DNA from: Flavobacterium sp. BFFFF1
GTDB taxonomy: Bacteria > Bacteroidota > Bacteroidia > Flavobacteriales > Flavobacteriaceae
Assembly (NCBI RefSeq): GCF_002256285.1
Contig: NZ_NKJE01000001.1
Coordinates: 22,386 to 86,385, forward strand
DNA: 64,000 bases
Direction: 5' to 3'
The translations under genes and the position numbers were made by a program. Shown here piece after piece: positions 17,111-26,597 of the stretch. Position 1 is the stretch's first letter. The number at the start of each line of letters is the position of its first letter. Below the pieces are notes generated by a model. It was not told the origin of the DNA, ran no database searches, and saw only the letters and a program-made list of their open reading frames with translations.

Positions 17111-19282
17111 TTATAAATTTTCTTTGATAAAATTCGTCATTTTATTATAAAGCTGGATTCTCGTCATACCGCCATAAATCCCGTGGTTCTTGTCGGGATA
17201 GATTGCCCAGTCAAATTGTTTGTTCGCGTTGACGAGCGCCTCAATCATGCGCATCGAGTTTTGGACATGCACATTGTCGTCTGCAGAGCCATGTACCAGA
17301 AGAAATTTCCCTTTCAGCAACTTCGCAAAATTAAGCGGGGAATTGTCATCATAACCTCCTGCATTTTCCTGGGGTGTCTGCATATATCGCTCCGTGTAGA
17401 TGCTGTCATAAAACCTCCAACTCGTAACCGGCGCCACCGCGATGGCCATTTTAAACACATCGCTCCCTTTCAGGATGCAATTTGACGACATAAAACCGCC
17501 ATAGGACCATCCGAAAATGCCAATCCTCGATTTGTCAACATACGCATAATTACCAAATACTTTTGCTGCATCAATCTGGTCTTCGACTTCATATTTCCCA
17601 AGCTGCTTCTGTGTTACTTTCTTAAAATCAGCACCACGGAAACCAGTTCCACGGCCGTCAACACAGGCCACTATATATCCCATTTGTGACAACATCATAA
17701 ACCAGTAATCGTCCGAAGCATGCCACTCATTGTTTACCTGCTGAGATCCCGGCCCTGAATATTGGTACATAAAAACAGGGTATTTCTTGTTGGCGTCGAA
17801 ATCTTTCGGCTTAATCATCCACGCGTTGAGTTCGTTGCCTTTCTCCGTTTTAAGCATAAAAAATTCCTTCTGGGGCAGGTCATACTTTTTTAATTTGTCT
17901 GACAGCGCATCGTTGTTTACGATCGACTTCAGTTCTTTCCCAGTTTTGGAATCGTTCAGCGTGTACAATGGCGGAATGGTGGCGCTTGAATAGGCATTGA
18001 TAAAATATTGGAAATTTGGGCTGAAGGTTCCAGCATTGGTGCCTGTTTTTGCCGTTAGCCTCGTTTTATTTTTCCCATCCAGTCCAATCTTATAAACGTC
18101 GCGGTTTATAGATCCATTTTCAGTAGATTGGTAATATACCATCTTATTTTTTTCGTCAAGGCCATAATAGCCCGTGATTTCCCAATTGCCTTTTGTGAGT
18201 TGGTTAATGAGTTTCCCGCTCTTGTTGTATAAATATATGTGGTTAAACCCATCTTTTTCACTGGTCCATATAAAACTGTTGTCTTTTAGAAATGTCAGGT
18301 TGTCCGTGATGTCGATGTAAGCCTTGTCTTTTTCGTTCAGAATTACCTTGGCTTCCGCCGTATTTCCATCCACAAAAATGAGGTCAAGATTATCCTGGTG
18401 GCGGTTGATTACCTGCACACTCAGCACATTCGATTCATTGGTCCACTTAATCCTTGGGATATAAAAGTCGCTGTAGTTCCCAAGTTTCACCGTGGTATCC
18501 TTGCCGCTATTTCTCAAATCGATAAGGTGCAACGACACCTCTGAGTTCTTCTCTCCAGCTTTCGGATATTTAAACGTTTCGACTGTCGGGTACAATTCCT
18601 GGGCATAAACATTCATTGAAAATTCCGGCACCTGGCTTTCGTCAAAACGGATGTAAGCGATTTTACTGCCGTCAGCACTCCAGTCAAACGCGCGTACGAA
18701 CGCAAATTCTTCTTCATAAACCCAATCGGTGATGCCATTAATGATTGCGTTCTTTTTGCCGTCAAAAGTCAATTGCGTGGTTTTGGCGGAAGAAAGCTCA
18801 TAAACATAAAGGTTGTTCTGTTTCGCAAAAGCGACTTTGGTCCCATCAGGCGAAAATACGGGTTCCTGAACCTGGTCGGCCAGTTTGGTTATTTTCTTCG
18901 CCGTCAAATCATAAATGTAAAAATCTGCCGTAAACGAATGCCTGAAGATCTGGTTCGAATTGTTGGCTATAAGCAGCATTTTCTCGTCTTTGCTAAAAGT
19001 ATAACTGTCAATTCCGGCTGCGAGTTCGGGAAAATCGCGGCTGTCTACTAAAGTCGACACTTTGGCTAAAGTAGCAAAGTCATACAGATCTACCTGCATA
19101 CTACGCGTGGCGCGCATGGCATTTAAAATGGTATATTGATTGGTGTTTTGGAGCGATTGCAGTTCATCCATCCCTTTGGGCCTGAAACTGCCCATGTAAA
19201 TGTCCTCGATGGTAATCTTTTGCTGCGCCGAAACTGATAATGTCGTGAAAACCAGCAGCGCAATAATTTTGTATAATTTCAT
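17111..19282 (-). CDS. S9 family peptidase, dipeptidyl peptidase IV-like
   Basis: 723 aa with a signal peptide ending SVSAQ (residue 19), so periplasmic or surface located. A DPP4 N-terminal beta-propeller (about 80-440, with WVYEEEFAFVRAFDWS, whose Glu pair binds the substrate amino end) is followed by the S9 hydrolase domain. The catalytic triad is visible: Ser in FGWSYGGFMSS (about 590), Asp in HGSADDNVHVQN (about 667) and His in DKNHGIYGG (about 700). The enzyme releases N-terminal dipeptides, often X-Pro. It is the first gene of an operon with two POT peptide importers and two thioredoxins, so the released dipeptides are probably imported by its neighbours. Confidence 0.93.
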   Translation of the reverse strand: MKLYKIIALLVFTTLSVSAQQKITIEDIYMGSFRPKGMDELQSLQNTNQYTILNAMRATRSMQVDLYDFATLAKVSTLVDSRDFPELAAGIDSYTFSKDEKMLLIANNSNQIFRHSFTADFYIYDLTAKKITKLADQVQEPVFSPDGTKVAFAKQNNLYVYELSSAKTTQLTFDGKKNAIINGITDWVYEEEFAFVRAFDWSADGSKIAYIRFDESQVPEFSMNVYAQELYPTVETFKYPKAGEKNSEVSLHLIDLRNSGKDTTVKLGNYSDFYIPRIKWTNESNVLSVQVINRHQDNLDLIFVDGNTAEAKVILNEKDKAYIDITDNLTFLKDNSFIWTSEKDGFNHIYLYNKSGKLINQLTKGNWEITGYYGLDEKNKMVYYQSTENGSINRDVYKIGLDGKNKTRLTAKTGTNAGTFSPNFQYFINAYSSATIPPLYTLNDSKTGKELKSIVNNDALSDKLKKYDLPQKEFFMLKTEKGNELNAWMIKPKDFDANKKYPVFMYQYSGPGSQQVNNEWHASDDYWFMMLSQMGYIVACVDGRGTGFRGADFKKVTQKQLGKYEVEDQIDAAKVFGNYAYVDKSRIGIFGWSYGGFMSSNCILKGSDVFKMAIAVAPVTSWRFYDSIYTERYMQTPQENAGGYDDNSPLNFAKLLKGKFLLVHGSADDNVHVQNSMRMIEALVNANKQFDWAIYPDKNHGIYGGMTRIQLYNKMTNFIKENL

Positions 19283-19387
19283 TAGCTTGACAAGATATAA
19301 AAACCGTCAATTTTAGTGAAAAATTTACAATTAATGGCATTTTTTTCTGTTAAATGAAATTTTCCGGATTCAGTTCGCTCGTTTTTC

Positions 19388-20464
19388 TCAAAACAGACTT
19401 AACTGCCCTCCTTTATATTGTTCATACAAATCGAGATTTAGTTCCAGGAAACTTCTGCCGGCAAAAAACTTTTTCCTGGCGATGGCCATTTGTGACCGAA
19501 TCATTTGCGCAAATTCTCCATCGCCACGCATCCGGTCGCCCCAGCGGCTGTCATTCAGCGTTCCGTTATGGCATGCCTTAATCTGGTTGAGTACTTTATC
19601 GGCACGGTCAGGCATCGCCTTATGAATCTAATCGGTGAAAATTTCCCCAATCGCGCCGTTCAGCCTCACTACGGTATGCACGATGGAGACGGCACCCGCG
19701 TCGGCTGCAGCTTTCGCCAGGGGCAGGATTTCGTGGCTGTTGATTCCGGGAATAATTGGTGCAAGCATGACATTCACCGGAACCCCGTTATCGGAAAGCA
19801 ACTTTACCGTTTCAAGCCTTTTCTTTATCGTAGCGGTCCTTGGCTCGAGTAATTGGCGCGTTTTCTCATTTAAAGAAGTGATCGACACGTTCACGCCGAT
19901 AAGATTGTCCTTTGCCAGTTCACTAATGATATCCATATCCCTTGAAATCAGCGCATTTTTTGTTATGATTGCCACCGGGTGCCTGTATTTCAGAAAGACC
20001 TGAAGGCATTCACGCGTAATTTTAAATTGCTTCTCAGCGGGCTGGTAACAGTCGGTATTTCCTGACATCACAATAGTCTGGGCCTTCCAGTTTTTGCTTT
20101 TGAGCTTTTCTTCCAATAAAGCAGGTGCATTCTTCTTCACCATAATTTTGCGTTCAAAATCCAATCCGGCACTATAACCCCAATATTCGTGGCTGTTCCG
20201 TGCAAAACAATAAATACACCCATGTTCACAGCCCTGATAGGCGTTCATCGAGTATTCCATCCCTACATCAGGACTTTCGACTCTATTTACAATTGTTTTT
20301 GGGAACACTTCGAGGTAATGCGTTCGATTGTCGTCGGGTTTGTCTCCTTCTGCTTCACAATAGTTCAGGAAGTCATCCAGCATTTCATAAGATTGGCTGA
20401 AGAATCGGTTATCAACATTTTTTTGTGCACCCCTACCCTTGATATATTGACTTTCCTCCTGCAT
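19388..20464 (-). pseudogene. PA0069-type radical SAM protein interrupted by an in-frame TAG
   Basis: A reading frame of 359 codons from ATG at 20464 is broken at codon 279 by TAG (19628-19630). Before it lies a radical SAM domain with the cluster motif Cys79-x3-Cys83-x2-Cys86 (GCEHGCIYCFARN), in the PA0069/spore-lyase-like family. Immediately after the stop, in the same frame, the C-terminal part continues (IHKAMPDRADKVL, RMRGDGEFAQ, FAGRSFLELN), which belongs to the same family, and ends at 19388. One base change, TGG to TAG, explains the break; Trp fits the context FTD-W-IHKAMPDRA. It may be a true recent pseudogene, a sequencing error, or a suppressed amber. The 278-aa product would lack the conserved tail. 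Confidence 0.85.
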
Positions 20465-20617
20465 CCGTTTTTTTCTAAAAATACATTTGTAACAAGACAC
20501 AAAAAAATCGAGGCTGTTAAAAATTAAAGGCTGTTGATAAGTTTGATGTAGCGTTTTTCTTCCATTGGGCATTTAGATAATTCCTCGACACTGCGCCGAT
20601 TTTTTCTTTGTAACAGT

Positions 20618-20625
20618 TATCTTTG
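20618..20625 (+). promoter_or_regulatory. -7 promoter element (TATCTTTG) of the HMG-CoA reductase gene
   Basis: TATCTTTG fits TAnnTTTG and lies 19 bases before the ATG at 20645, giving a very short leader. No TTG is placed at the standard -33 spacing; a T-rich stretch occupies that position. Confidence 0.5.
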
Positions 20626-20644
20626 CATCATAAATCTGATATAC

Positions 20645-21964
20645 ATGAATCACGCCGTTTCAGGATTTTCGAAATTGGGAAAAGAAGAAAAAATTCGACT
20701 CATTGCACAAACCTATTTTACAGACGCTGAAAAAGCGGAAACATTGGTCAAATCGTATTGGAATTCCGATGAAAAGCTGCAACAGCTGCATGATGAATTC
20801 ATTGAAAACACCATCACAAACTTTTACCTTCCGCTTGGCATTGCACCGAATTTCCTGATTAACGAAAAATTCTACACCGTTCCAATGGCGGTTGAAGAAA
20901 GTTCCGTTGTTGCGGCAGCGGCAAAAGCAGCAAAATTCTGGTCAACCCGCGGTGGCTTTAAGACGACAGTCGTCGGTACCGAAAAAATCGGTCAGGTTCA
21001 TTTTATGTTTAACGGAAGCCATGCTAAAATACAGGAGTTCTTTAACCTAATAAAACCTGCCTTGTTTTCAGATACTGAAAGCATCACAAAAAATATGCAG
21101 CAACGCGGCGGAGGAATTCTGGATATTGAACTGCGTGACAAAACGGACCTGCTGGAAAACTATTTTCAATTGCACGCGACCTTTGAAACCAAAGATTCTA
21201 TGGGCGCCAATTTCATCAATTCGTGCCTCGAACAGTTTGCATCGACTTTAAAATCGAAAGCACAACAGCATTCGCTTTTTTCGGAACAGGAGAAAGACAT
21301 AAAAGTAGTGATGAGCATTCTGTCGAATTACGTACCAAACTGCGTCGTAAGAGCGGAAGTTTCTTGTCCGGTTGCCGATTTAAAGGAAAAAAATATTGAT
21401 GACGGAAAAGTGTTCGCTGAGAATTTTGTCCAGGCCGTCAATATTGCTAAAGTAGAACCTTTTAGGGCGGTAACGCATAACAAAGGCATTATGAACGGGA
21501 TTGATGCCGTAGTGGTTGCTACCGGAAACGATTTCCGTGCTGTTGAAGCAGGCGTTCATGCTTATGCTGCAAAAGACGGCAGGTACACCAGCCTTTCAGA
21601 TGCCCGAATTGAGAACGGTATTTTCTATTTTTCTGTAGAAGTCCCGCTGGCGTTAGGAACTGTCGGCGGATTGACGACGCTGCATCCTTTGGTACGTTTT
21701 TGCCACGAAGTTCTCGAAAAACCTTCTGCACCAGAACTGATGCAGATTACCGCAGCCGTGGGATTGGCGCAGAACTTTGCAGCCCTGCGATCGTTAACCA
21801 CTACCGGTATCCAACAAGGCCACATGAAAATGCACCTGAACAATATCATCAACCAGTTTAACGCCGCACCGGCGGAAAGGGAAGCCATCACGGCGCACTT
21901 CAAAAAAAATGCCGTATCACATGCTGCGGTAGTCGACTTTATCTCCGAACTGCGTAAGAAATAA
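20645..21964 (+). CDS. mvaA: Hydroxymethylglutaryl-CoA reductase, class II
   Basis: 439 aa. The enzyme interconverts HMG-CoA and mevalonate plus CoA using NAD(P)H, in the cytoplasm. The catalytic residues of the family are visible: Glu in VEESSVVAAAAKAAKFW, Lys in THNKGIMNGIDAVVVATGND with the Asp nearby, and His in GIQQGHMKMHLNN. SMGANFINSCLE matches the family cofactor region (DxMGxN), and GTVGGLTTLHPLV is also conserved. The length fits bacterial class II enzymes. In Bacteroidota this form serves the mevalonate route to isoprenoids, although the family name often says degradative. A GHMP kinase follows after 3 bases, supporting that route. Confidence 0.93.
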   Translation: MNHAVSGFSKLGKEEKIRLIAQTYFTDAEKAETLVKSYWNSDEKLQQLHDEFIENTITNFYLPLGIAPNFLINEKFYTVPMAVEESSVVAAAAKAAKFWSTRGGFKTTVVGTEKIGQVHFMFNGSHAKIQEFFNLIKPALFSDTESITKNMQQRGGGILDIELRDKTDLLENYFQLHATFETKDSMGANFINSCLEQFASTLKSKAQQHSLFSEQEKDIKVVMSILSNYVPNCVVRAEVSCPVADLKEKNIDDGKVFAENFVQAVNIAKVEPFRAVTHNKGIMNGIDAVVVATGNDFRAVEAGVHAYAAKDGRYTSLSDARIENGIFYFSVEVPLALGTVGGLTTLHPLVRFCHEVLEKPSAPELMQITAAVGLAQNFAALRSLTTTGIQQGHMKMHLNNIINQFNAAPAEREAITAHFKKNAVSHAAVVDFISELRKK

Positions 21965-21967
21965 ACT

Positions 21968-22882
21968 GTGGAAAAAACATTTTACAGCAACGGAAAACTC
22001 CTGCTGACGGGAGAGTATGTTGTCCTGGACGGGGCTTTGGCACTGGCATTGCCTACAAAATATGGGCAGTCGCTTTTTGTTAAAGAGGGAACAGGAAAAA
22101 AAATAAGCTGGAAAAGCCACGACGCAGACGGAAGCCTTTGGTACGAAGACACCATTCAATTCAATGAAATTTTAAGCAACTCAAATCACGAAAGTACTGA
22201 TTCGGTTAGAAAAACACTGCTTGAGATTTTACGGGAAGCTTATTTATTAAATACGGATTTCATTGATAATTCAGACGGCTACTCCGTCACCACTAAGCTT
22301 ACATTTCCTAAAGAATGGGGGTTGGGTACCTCATCCACACTAATTAACAATATCGCCCAGTGGCTGCATATTGATGCTTTTGCCCTGCTCAAAAATAGTT
22401 TTGGCGGCAGTGGTTACGACATCGCCTGTGCACAAAACCACACGCCGATTCTTTACCACATTTCACACAAAATACCGGTGGTTGATCCCGTAGGCTTCGA
22501 CCCGGCTTTTAAAGACAAGCTTTACTTTGTTTATTTAAACCGAAAACAAAGCAGTAAAGCCGCTATTGAAACCTATAAGAAGGCCCGTAAAGGAACTATT
22601 CAAGGATTCGACACGATTTCACAAATTACCCAAAAAGTGCTTCATGCGACAAGCCTCACAGATTTCGAGGCGCTATTGTCAGCGCATGAAACCGCAATGG
22701 GTAAGCTCCTGGATATTACTCCCGTGAAGCAGGATTTATTTCCCGACTTTGATGGCTTTGTAAAAAGCCTGGGCGCATGGGGTGGTGATTTTGTACTGGT
22801 GGCATCAGATGAAAATCCCACAGACTACTTCAAACAAAAAGGATACCACACCATCATCCCTTATCACGAAATGATCTTATAA
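21968..22882 (+). CDS. GYDIA-type GHMP kinase, probably of the mevalonate pathway
   Basis: 304 aa from a GTG start at 21968, 3 bases after the HMG-CoA reductase stop; no ATG gives the full N-terminus. The N-terminal KLLLTGEYVVLDGALALALP is GHMP motif 1, and EWGLGTSSTLINN is the glycine-rich ATP loop (motif 2). FGGSGYDIACAQ contains the GYDIA signature that names this family. Motif 3 is seen near LGAWGGDFVLVAS. GHMP kinases phosphorylate small molecules such as mevalonate or phosphomevalonate. The position next to mvaA suggests one of these as substrate, but the sequence alone does not decide which. Confidence 0.9.
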   Translation: MEKTFYSNGKLLLTGEYVVLDGALALALPTKYGQSLFVKEGTGKKISWKSHDADGSLWYEDTIQFNEILSNSNHESTDSVRKTLLEILREAYLLNTDFIDNSDGYSVTTKLTFPKEWGLGTSSTLINNIAQWLHIDAFALLKNSFGGSGYDIACAQNHTPILYHISHKIPVVDPVGFDPAFKDKLYFVYLNRKQSSKAAIETYKKARKGTIQGFDTISQITQKVLHATSLTDFEALLSAHETAMGKLLDITPVKQDLFPDFDGFVKSLGAWGGDFVLVASDENPTDYFKQKGYHTIIPYHEMIL

Positions 22883-22912
22883 AAAAAGCCGCTTCTTTCG
22901 AAACGGCTTTTT
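22883..22912. terminator. Bidirectional intrinsic terminator between GHMP kinase and ppiD
   Basis: AAAAAGCCG (22883-22891) pairs perfectly with CGGCTTTTT (22904-22912) around a 12-base loop. A and T runs on the two sides let it end both converging transcripts. Confidence 0.9.
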
Positions 22913-22929
22913 GTATTTTACCTTTTATT

Positions 22930-25029
22930 TTAGTAGAACAAACTCCTGTTGTCTTCTATCTCCGCATCCTTCTTTAGAGAGGCAGAAACACCTTCAAGAG
23001 ATACCGAATTGGCATCCTTGATTTTCGCTACGTACTCTTTGTATGATGGAAAAGCAGGCGCTTTAGTATATGACGTAGTTTTCACGACATAAACACCAAG
23101 TGTTCCCTCAATCGGCGCAGAAACCTTATTGGCAGGTGTATTGATTGCTGTAGCCACCACTCTCGGCTCAAAGCCAACTCCTTCAAGGCTCGCATTTTCG
23201 ATAGTCTTGTCAGTCGCAGTCATTACTTTTGAAGCAGACGCAGCAGCAATAGCTTCTAACGAACTTCCTTTCAATTTTGCTTTGATGATCGCCAGTTTCT
23301 TTTGATTTTTAAGTTTTGTTTCAATCATCGGGCGTGCTTCGTCCAAAGGTAAAAGCCCTTCCGCATTTACTTTTTTAAGCCTAACGATTACATTTCCTGT
23401 GTTTGGTACTTCGAATCTTTCCACATCACCAACGTTTGTTTTCTTGTTGAACGCCCATTTCACGATTTCCCTTTGTGCTGTTACGCTACCAACATTCTCA
23501 TCCATTGCTTTAACTTTAACGGATGGATTGATTGTAAGTTTGTTTTCTTTGGCTACCTGGTCGAAAGATTTCGTTTTGGTATCCATCTGGAATTTCAATG
23601 CTTTAGTATGGCTTGCGTTGTTTGTTTCCTCAGAGGCCTGAATTTTCTTCGCAATTGTCGCAAGGCGAACACCATCCTGAATGTCTGTTACTTTGATAAT
23701 ATGGTAACCGAATTCCGTTTCAACAATACCTAATTTTCCAATTGGGTTTGAGAACATATAATCAGCAAACTTCTTTGTAAGGTTGTTGCCATCTTTTTTG
23801 AAGTATCCTAAATCACCGCCTTGTTGTTTCGAAGAGTCATCAGAATTCGTCATCGCAACCATAAAGAACGTATCTGGTTTTGCATTCAATTGCGCTAAAA
23901 GTTCGTTTGCTTTTGCAGCAGCTTCTTCCTTAGACCTGGTTACGTTTGGATTAGCCCTCATAGCACCTTTGTAAGCCAAAAGGACGTGGCTGGCCTTTAC
24001 GTTAACTCCAGCCTGTCTGCCCATTCCGCGGCTTAGGAAATAACCATCATTCACGGTATATGGACCGAAAACCTCACCTGCCGGCAAATTGTAAAGTTGC
24101 TCAGCAAATTGTGCAGGAAGCTTGTCTTTTGCAACATACGTTGAATCAAAAGGCAGCTCAGAATTTTTGTTTACAAATTCAGCGATGTTCGTAGCATTCT
24201 TAAACCCAGGAATGGTATCATTTTTACCCGTCGTAGGATTGTAAGCAACGCTAGGAAGTAAAAGGGCATCGATTTGAGATTTTACCGCAGCTTCATCTGC
24301 TTTCGATGGCTTATCATCGATAATCACATAGTCAACCTCGCGGTTTTCCTCAGCTTTATATCTTTTCTCGTCTTTCCTCATGTAGGCAATAATCTCGTCA
24401 TCAGAAACTTTTACGTCACTGTCTTTTACGGTAGAGTATAGCACGGATACATAATCGAAACTGACTTTATCCGCTTCCATTTTGTATTTCAGTTTTCCTT
24501 CCAACTCCGTAGTATAAGAACCTGCTTTCAAAAGCGTCCTGTAAATTTGTTTACGGGCATTTTCACCAGCTTCCTTTTTTGTTTCCACTACGAATTTCTT
24601 TTCATCCGGACCTTTAGAAGCCAATGCATCGAATTTCAAAATATCAAATGCGCCGGCTGCATTAAAAAACATTTGGTTTTGACCAATATTTGGATTTTGC
24701 TTCAGAACATCAACAACCTGCTCGTCACCAACCTGAATTCCAGCCTTATCCAACTGTTCGTCAAGCAGGGCATTACTTACTTCATATTCCCAAAGGTAAT
24801 TGACCGCCTGGCTTGTAGAAGCGCCCGGAGAATTTTTCTGAACGTTCTCCACTTTAGTCCTGAAATCGGCCATAGCAATATCATGCCCGTTTACGCTTCC
24901 AATATTATTGGTGCTTTTTCCGAATAGGTCGCTATGAACAAGGTCGGTAAGTATAAATGCGAATAGACAAAAGCCGATAACTACTATAAGTAAAATCGAA
25001 CGTTGCCTGATTTTTGATAAAACTGCCAT
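22930..25029 (-). CDS. ppiD: Peptidylprolyl isomerase, PpiD/SurA-like
   Basis: 699 aa. An N-terminal membrane helix (about residues 12-31, ILLIVVIGFCLFAFILTDLV) anchors a large periplasmic part. A SurA_N-like chaperone domain (about 35-230) comes first. The parvulin rotamase domain (about 343-440) follows, with KASHVLLAYKG, GGDLGYFKKDG and EFGYHIIKV, and then a second chaperone-like C-terminal region. PpiD helps outer-membrane and secreted proteins fold as they leave the Sec channel. The length is slightly above that of E. coli PpiD. It lies 107 bases after the CNNM gene, and the region between is AT-rich, so it may have its own promoter. It ends at the shared terminator with the GHMP kinase gene. 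Confidence 0.93.
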   Translation of the reverse strand: MAVLSKIRQRSILLIVVIGFCLFAFILTDLVHSDLFGKSTNNIGSVNGHDIAMADFRTKVENVQKNSPGASTSQAVNYLWEYEVSNALLDEQLDKAGIQVGDEQVVDVLKQNPNIGQNQMFFNAAGAFDILKFDALASKGPDEKKFVVETKKEAGENARKQIYRTLLKAGSYTTELEGKLKYKMEADKVSFDYVSVLYSTVKDSDVKVSDDEIIAYMRKDEKRYKAEENREVDYVIIDDKPSKADEAAVKSQIDALLLPSVAYNPTTGKNDTIPGFKNATNIAEFVNKNSELPFDSTYVAKDKLPAQFAEQLYNLPAGEVFGPYTVNDGYFLSRGMGRQAGVNVKASHVLLAYKGAMRANPNVTRSKEEAAAKANELLAQLNAKPDTFFMVAMTNSDDSSKQQGGDLGYFKKDGNNLTKKFADYMFSNPIGKLGIVETEFGYHIIKVTDIQDGVRLATIAKKIQASEETNNASHTKALKFQMDTKTKSFDQVAKENKLTINPSVKVKAMDENVGSVTAQREIVKWAFNKKTNVGDVERFEVPNTGNVIVRLKKVNAEGLLPLDEARPMIETKLKNQKKLAIIKAKLKGSSLEAIAAASASKVMTATDKTIENASLEGVGFEPRVVATAINTPANKVSAPIEGTLGVYVVKTTSYTKAPAFPSYKEYVAKIKDANSVSLEGVSASLKKDAEIEDNRSLFY

Positions 25030-25136
25030 TTTGTATATCTGTTAATTTTAAATTCAGTTTGCGAAAATACAATTATCTGTCAAATAATTGTACTTAACAC
25101 CTATATTTTCAAAAAAAAATTCGGTTTTTTTTTCGC

Positions 25137-26396
25137 TTACTCGCGCACAGTCAGCTTTACAAGCTCAATTTTCTTGTCTGTAGAGGCTTCAATATAAAAA
25201 TGGAACGAATCTATCCCAATGTTTTCGCCCTGTTGCGGAATTTCCTTCGTGTGGTTTACAATAAATCCGCCGAGCGTACTGTACGAATCGCTTTCGGGAA
25301 TATGCAGTTTATAATTTTCATTGATGTATTCCACGTCAAGCCTGGCTGAAAACATGTAGACATTGGGCTCAAGCTCATTTTCAATCAGGCTGTCATCGGC
25401 ATCATGTTCGTCTTCAATCTCCCCGAACAGTTCCTCGACGATATCCTCAATCGTGATCATTCCGGAAGTACCGCCATATTCGTCAAGCACAATGGCTACA
25501 TTTTTGCGTTTCTTCGTCAACAGGTTCATCACATCTTTGATCAGCATGGTTTCCGGAACAAATTCCACAGGAATCATGACGGATTTGATGGTCTTTGGTT
25601 TTTTAAATAATTCAAAAGAGTGCACATAGCCAATAATGTCGTCAAGCGAATTTTGGTAAACCAGAATTTTCGAATAGCCGGTTTCGATGAACAACTGTTT
25701 TAAATCATGGACAGAATCGTGAATTTCGACTGCAGCGATTTCCGTTCGCGGATTCATAATGTCGCGGGCTTTCACGCCTGAGAATTCAAGCGCATTCTGG
25801 AAAATCTGGATTTCTGAATCCACCTCGGCATCGTCTTCGACGGCGTTCATTTGTTCGGTAATGTAATTCCCCAACTCGATTTTACTAAAAAAAACCTGCT
25901 CCTGGTCGCCATCAGATTTAAAAACCTTACGGAGGATAAAATCTGAAATCCACATAATGAAGCCCGATATGAAATAAAAAAGCTGGTAAAAAAAATAGGC
26001 CGGAACTGCAAAAATCTTAATCAGGCTGTTGGCATACACCTGAAAAAAAACTTTAGGAAGAAACTCCGACGTAATTAATATTATGAATGTCGATATTACG
26101 GTCTGGATCAATAGCGCAGTGAATCCCACAGCAACCAGGTTGAGTTCCTTCATCCAGCGGACGATCATTTCACCCATAACGAAACCGTATACCACGAGCG
26201 CGATATTGTTTCCAATTAGCATCGACGCAATAAATTTTGACGGTTTTTCGGTGAGTTTGGTTAGAATTTTTGAAATAAACGTATCCTGCATTTTTTCAAT
26301 ACCCAGATACACTTTATTGGAGGAAATGAAGGCAATCTCCATGCCTGAAAAAAAAGCGGAAAGTATTAAACACGATATGATAATACCTACTTCCAT
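25137..26396 (-). CDS. CNNM/CBS domain protein (hemolysin family, CorC-HlyC type)
   Basis: 419 aa. The N-terminal CNNM domain has about four membrane helices (near residues 1-20, 58-78, 88-112 and 125-155) with the typical opening SAFFSGMEIAFISSNKVYL. A CBS pair (about 202-329) follows, with ARDIMNPRTEI and VLDEYGGTSGMITIEDIVEELFG in which EYGG and EDIxEE are family signatures. A CorC_HlyC domain ends the protein (about 340-419). Such proteins are linked to magnesium or other ion transport and, in gliding Bacteroidota, include GldE; assignment to GldE is not secure here. It begins 3 bases after a 64-aa membrane protein gene in the lptC cluster. Confidence 0.92.
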   Translation of the reverse strand: MEVGIIISCLILSAFFSGMEIAFISSNKVYLGIEKMQDTFISKILTKLTEKPSKFIASMLIGNNIALVVYGFVMGEMIVRWMKELNLVAVGFTALLIQTVISTFIILITSEFLPKVFFQVYANSLIKIFAVPAYFFYQLFYFISGFIMWISDFILRKVFKSDGDQEQVFFSKIELGNYITEQMNAVEDDAEVDSEIQIFQNALEFSGVKARDIMNPRTEIAAVEIHDSVHDLKQLFIETGYSKILVYQNSLDDIIGYVHSFELFKKPKTIKSVMIPVEFVPETMLIKDVMNLLTKKRKNVAIVLDEYGGTSGMITIEDIVEELFGEIEDEHDADDSLIENELEPNVYMFSARLDVEYINENYKLHIPESDSYSTLGGFIVNHTKEIPQQGENIGIDSFHFYIEASTDKKIELVKLTVRE

Positions 26397-26399
26397 AAA

Positions 26400-26594
26400 T
26401 TATTGTCTCCGGTTCCGTTCCTCAATCCTCGCCATAAAACGCCTGCGGAAGAAAAACATGAAAAGACATGATACAGCCAGCACAAGGAAGAGCCATCGTT
26501 GGTCAGAACCGGTATCCCAGACCTCGATACACTTGTAAATACTAAATGCACAGATGACTAAATAAAGGTAAGTAGTGTATTTTAGAATGCCCAT
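26400..26594 (-). CDS. Small membrane protein in the lptC cluster
   Basis: 64 aa. Two predicted membrane helices (about residues 7-23 and 32-50) are followed by a strongly basic tail (RRRFMARIEERNRRQ), so the C-terminus should face the cytoplasm. It sits 3 bases from each neighbour, between lptC and the CNNM gene, which strongly supports a translated gene rather than a chance frame. No known domain is recognised. A role as a small partner of a neighbouring membrane protein is only inference. Confidence 0.8.
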   Translation of the reverse strand: MGILKYTTYLYLVICAFSIYKCIEVWDTGSDQRWLFLVLAVSCLFMFFFRRRFMARIEERNRRQ

Positions 26595-26597
26595 AAT

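Noticed and set aside
22883..22929. Small RNA between the GHMP kinase and ppiD genes
   Set aside because: The hairpin is fully explained as a shared terminator of convergent genes.
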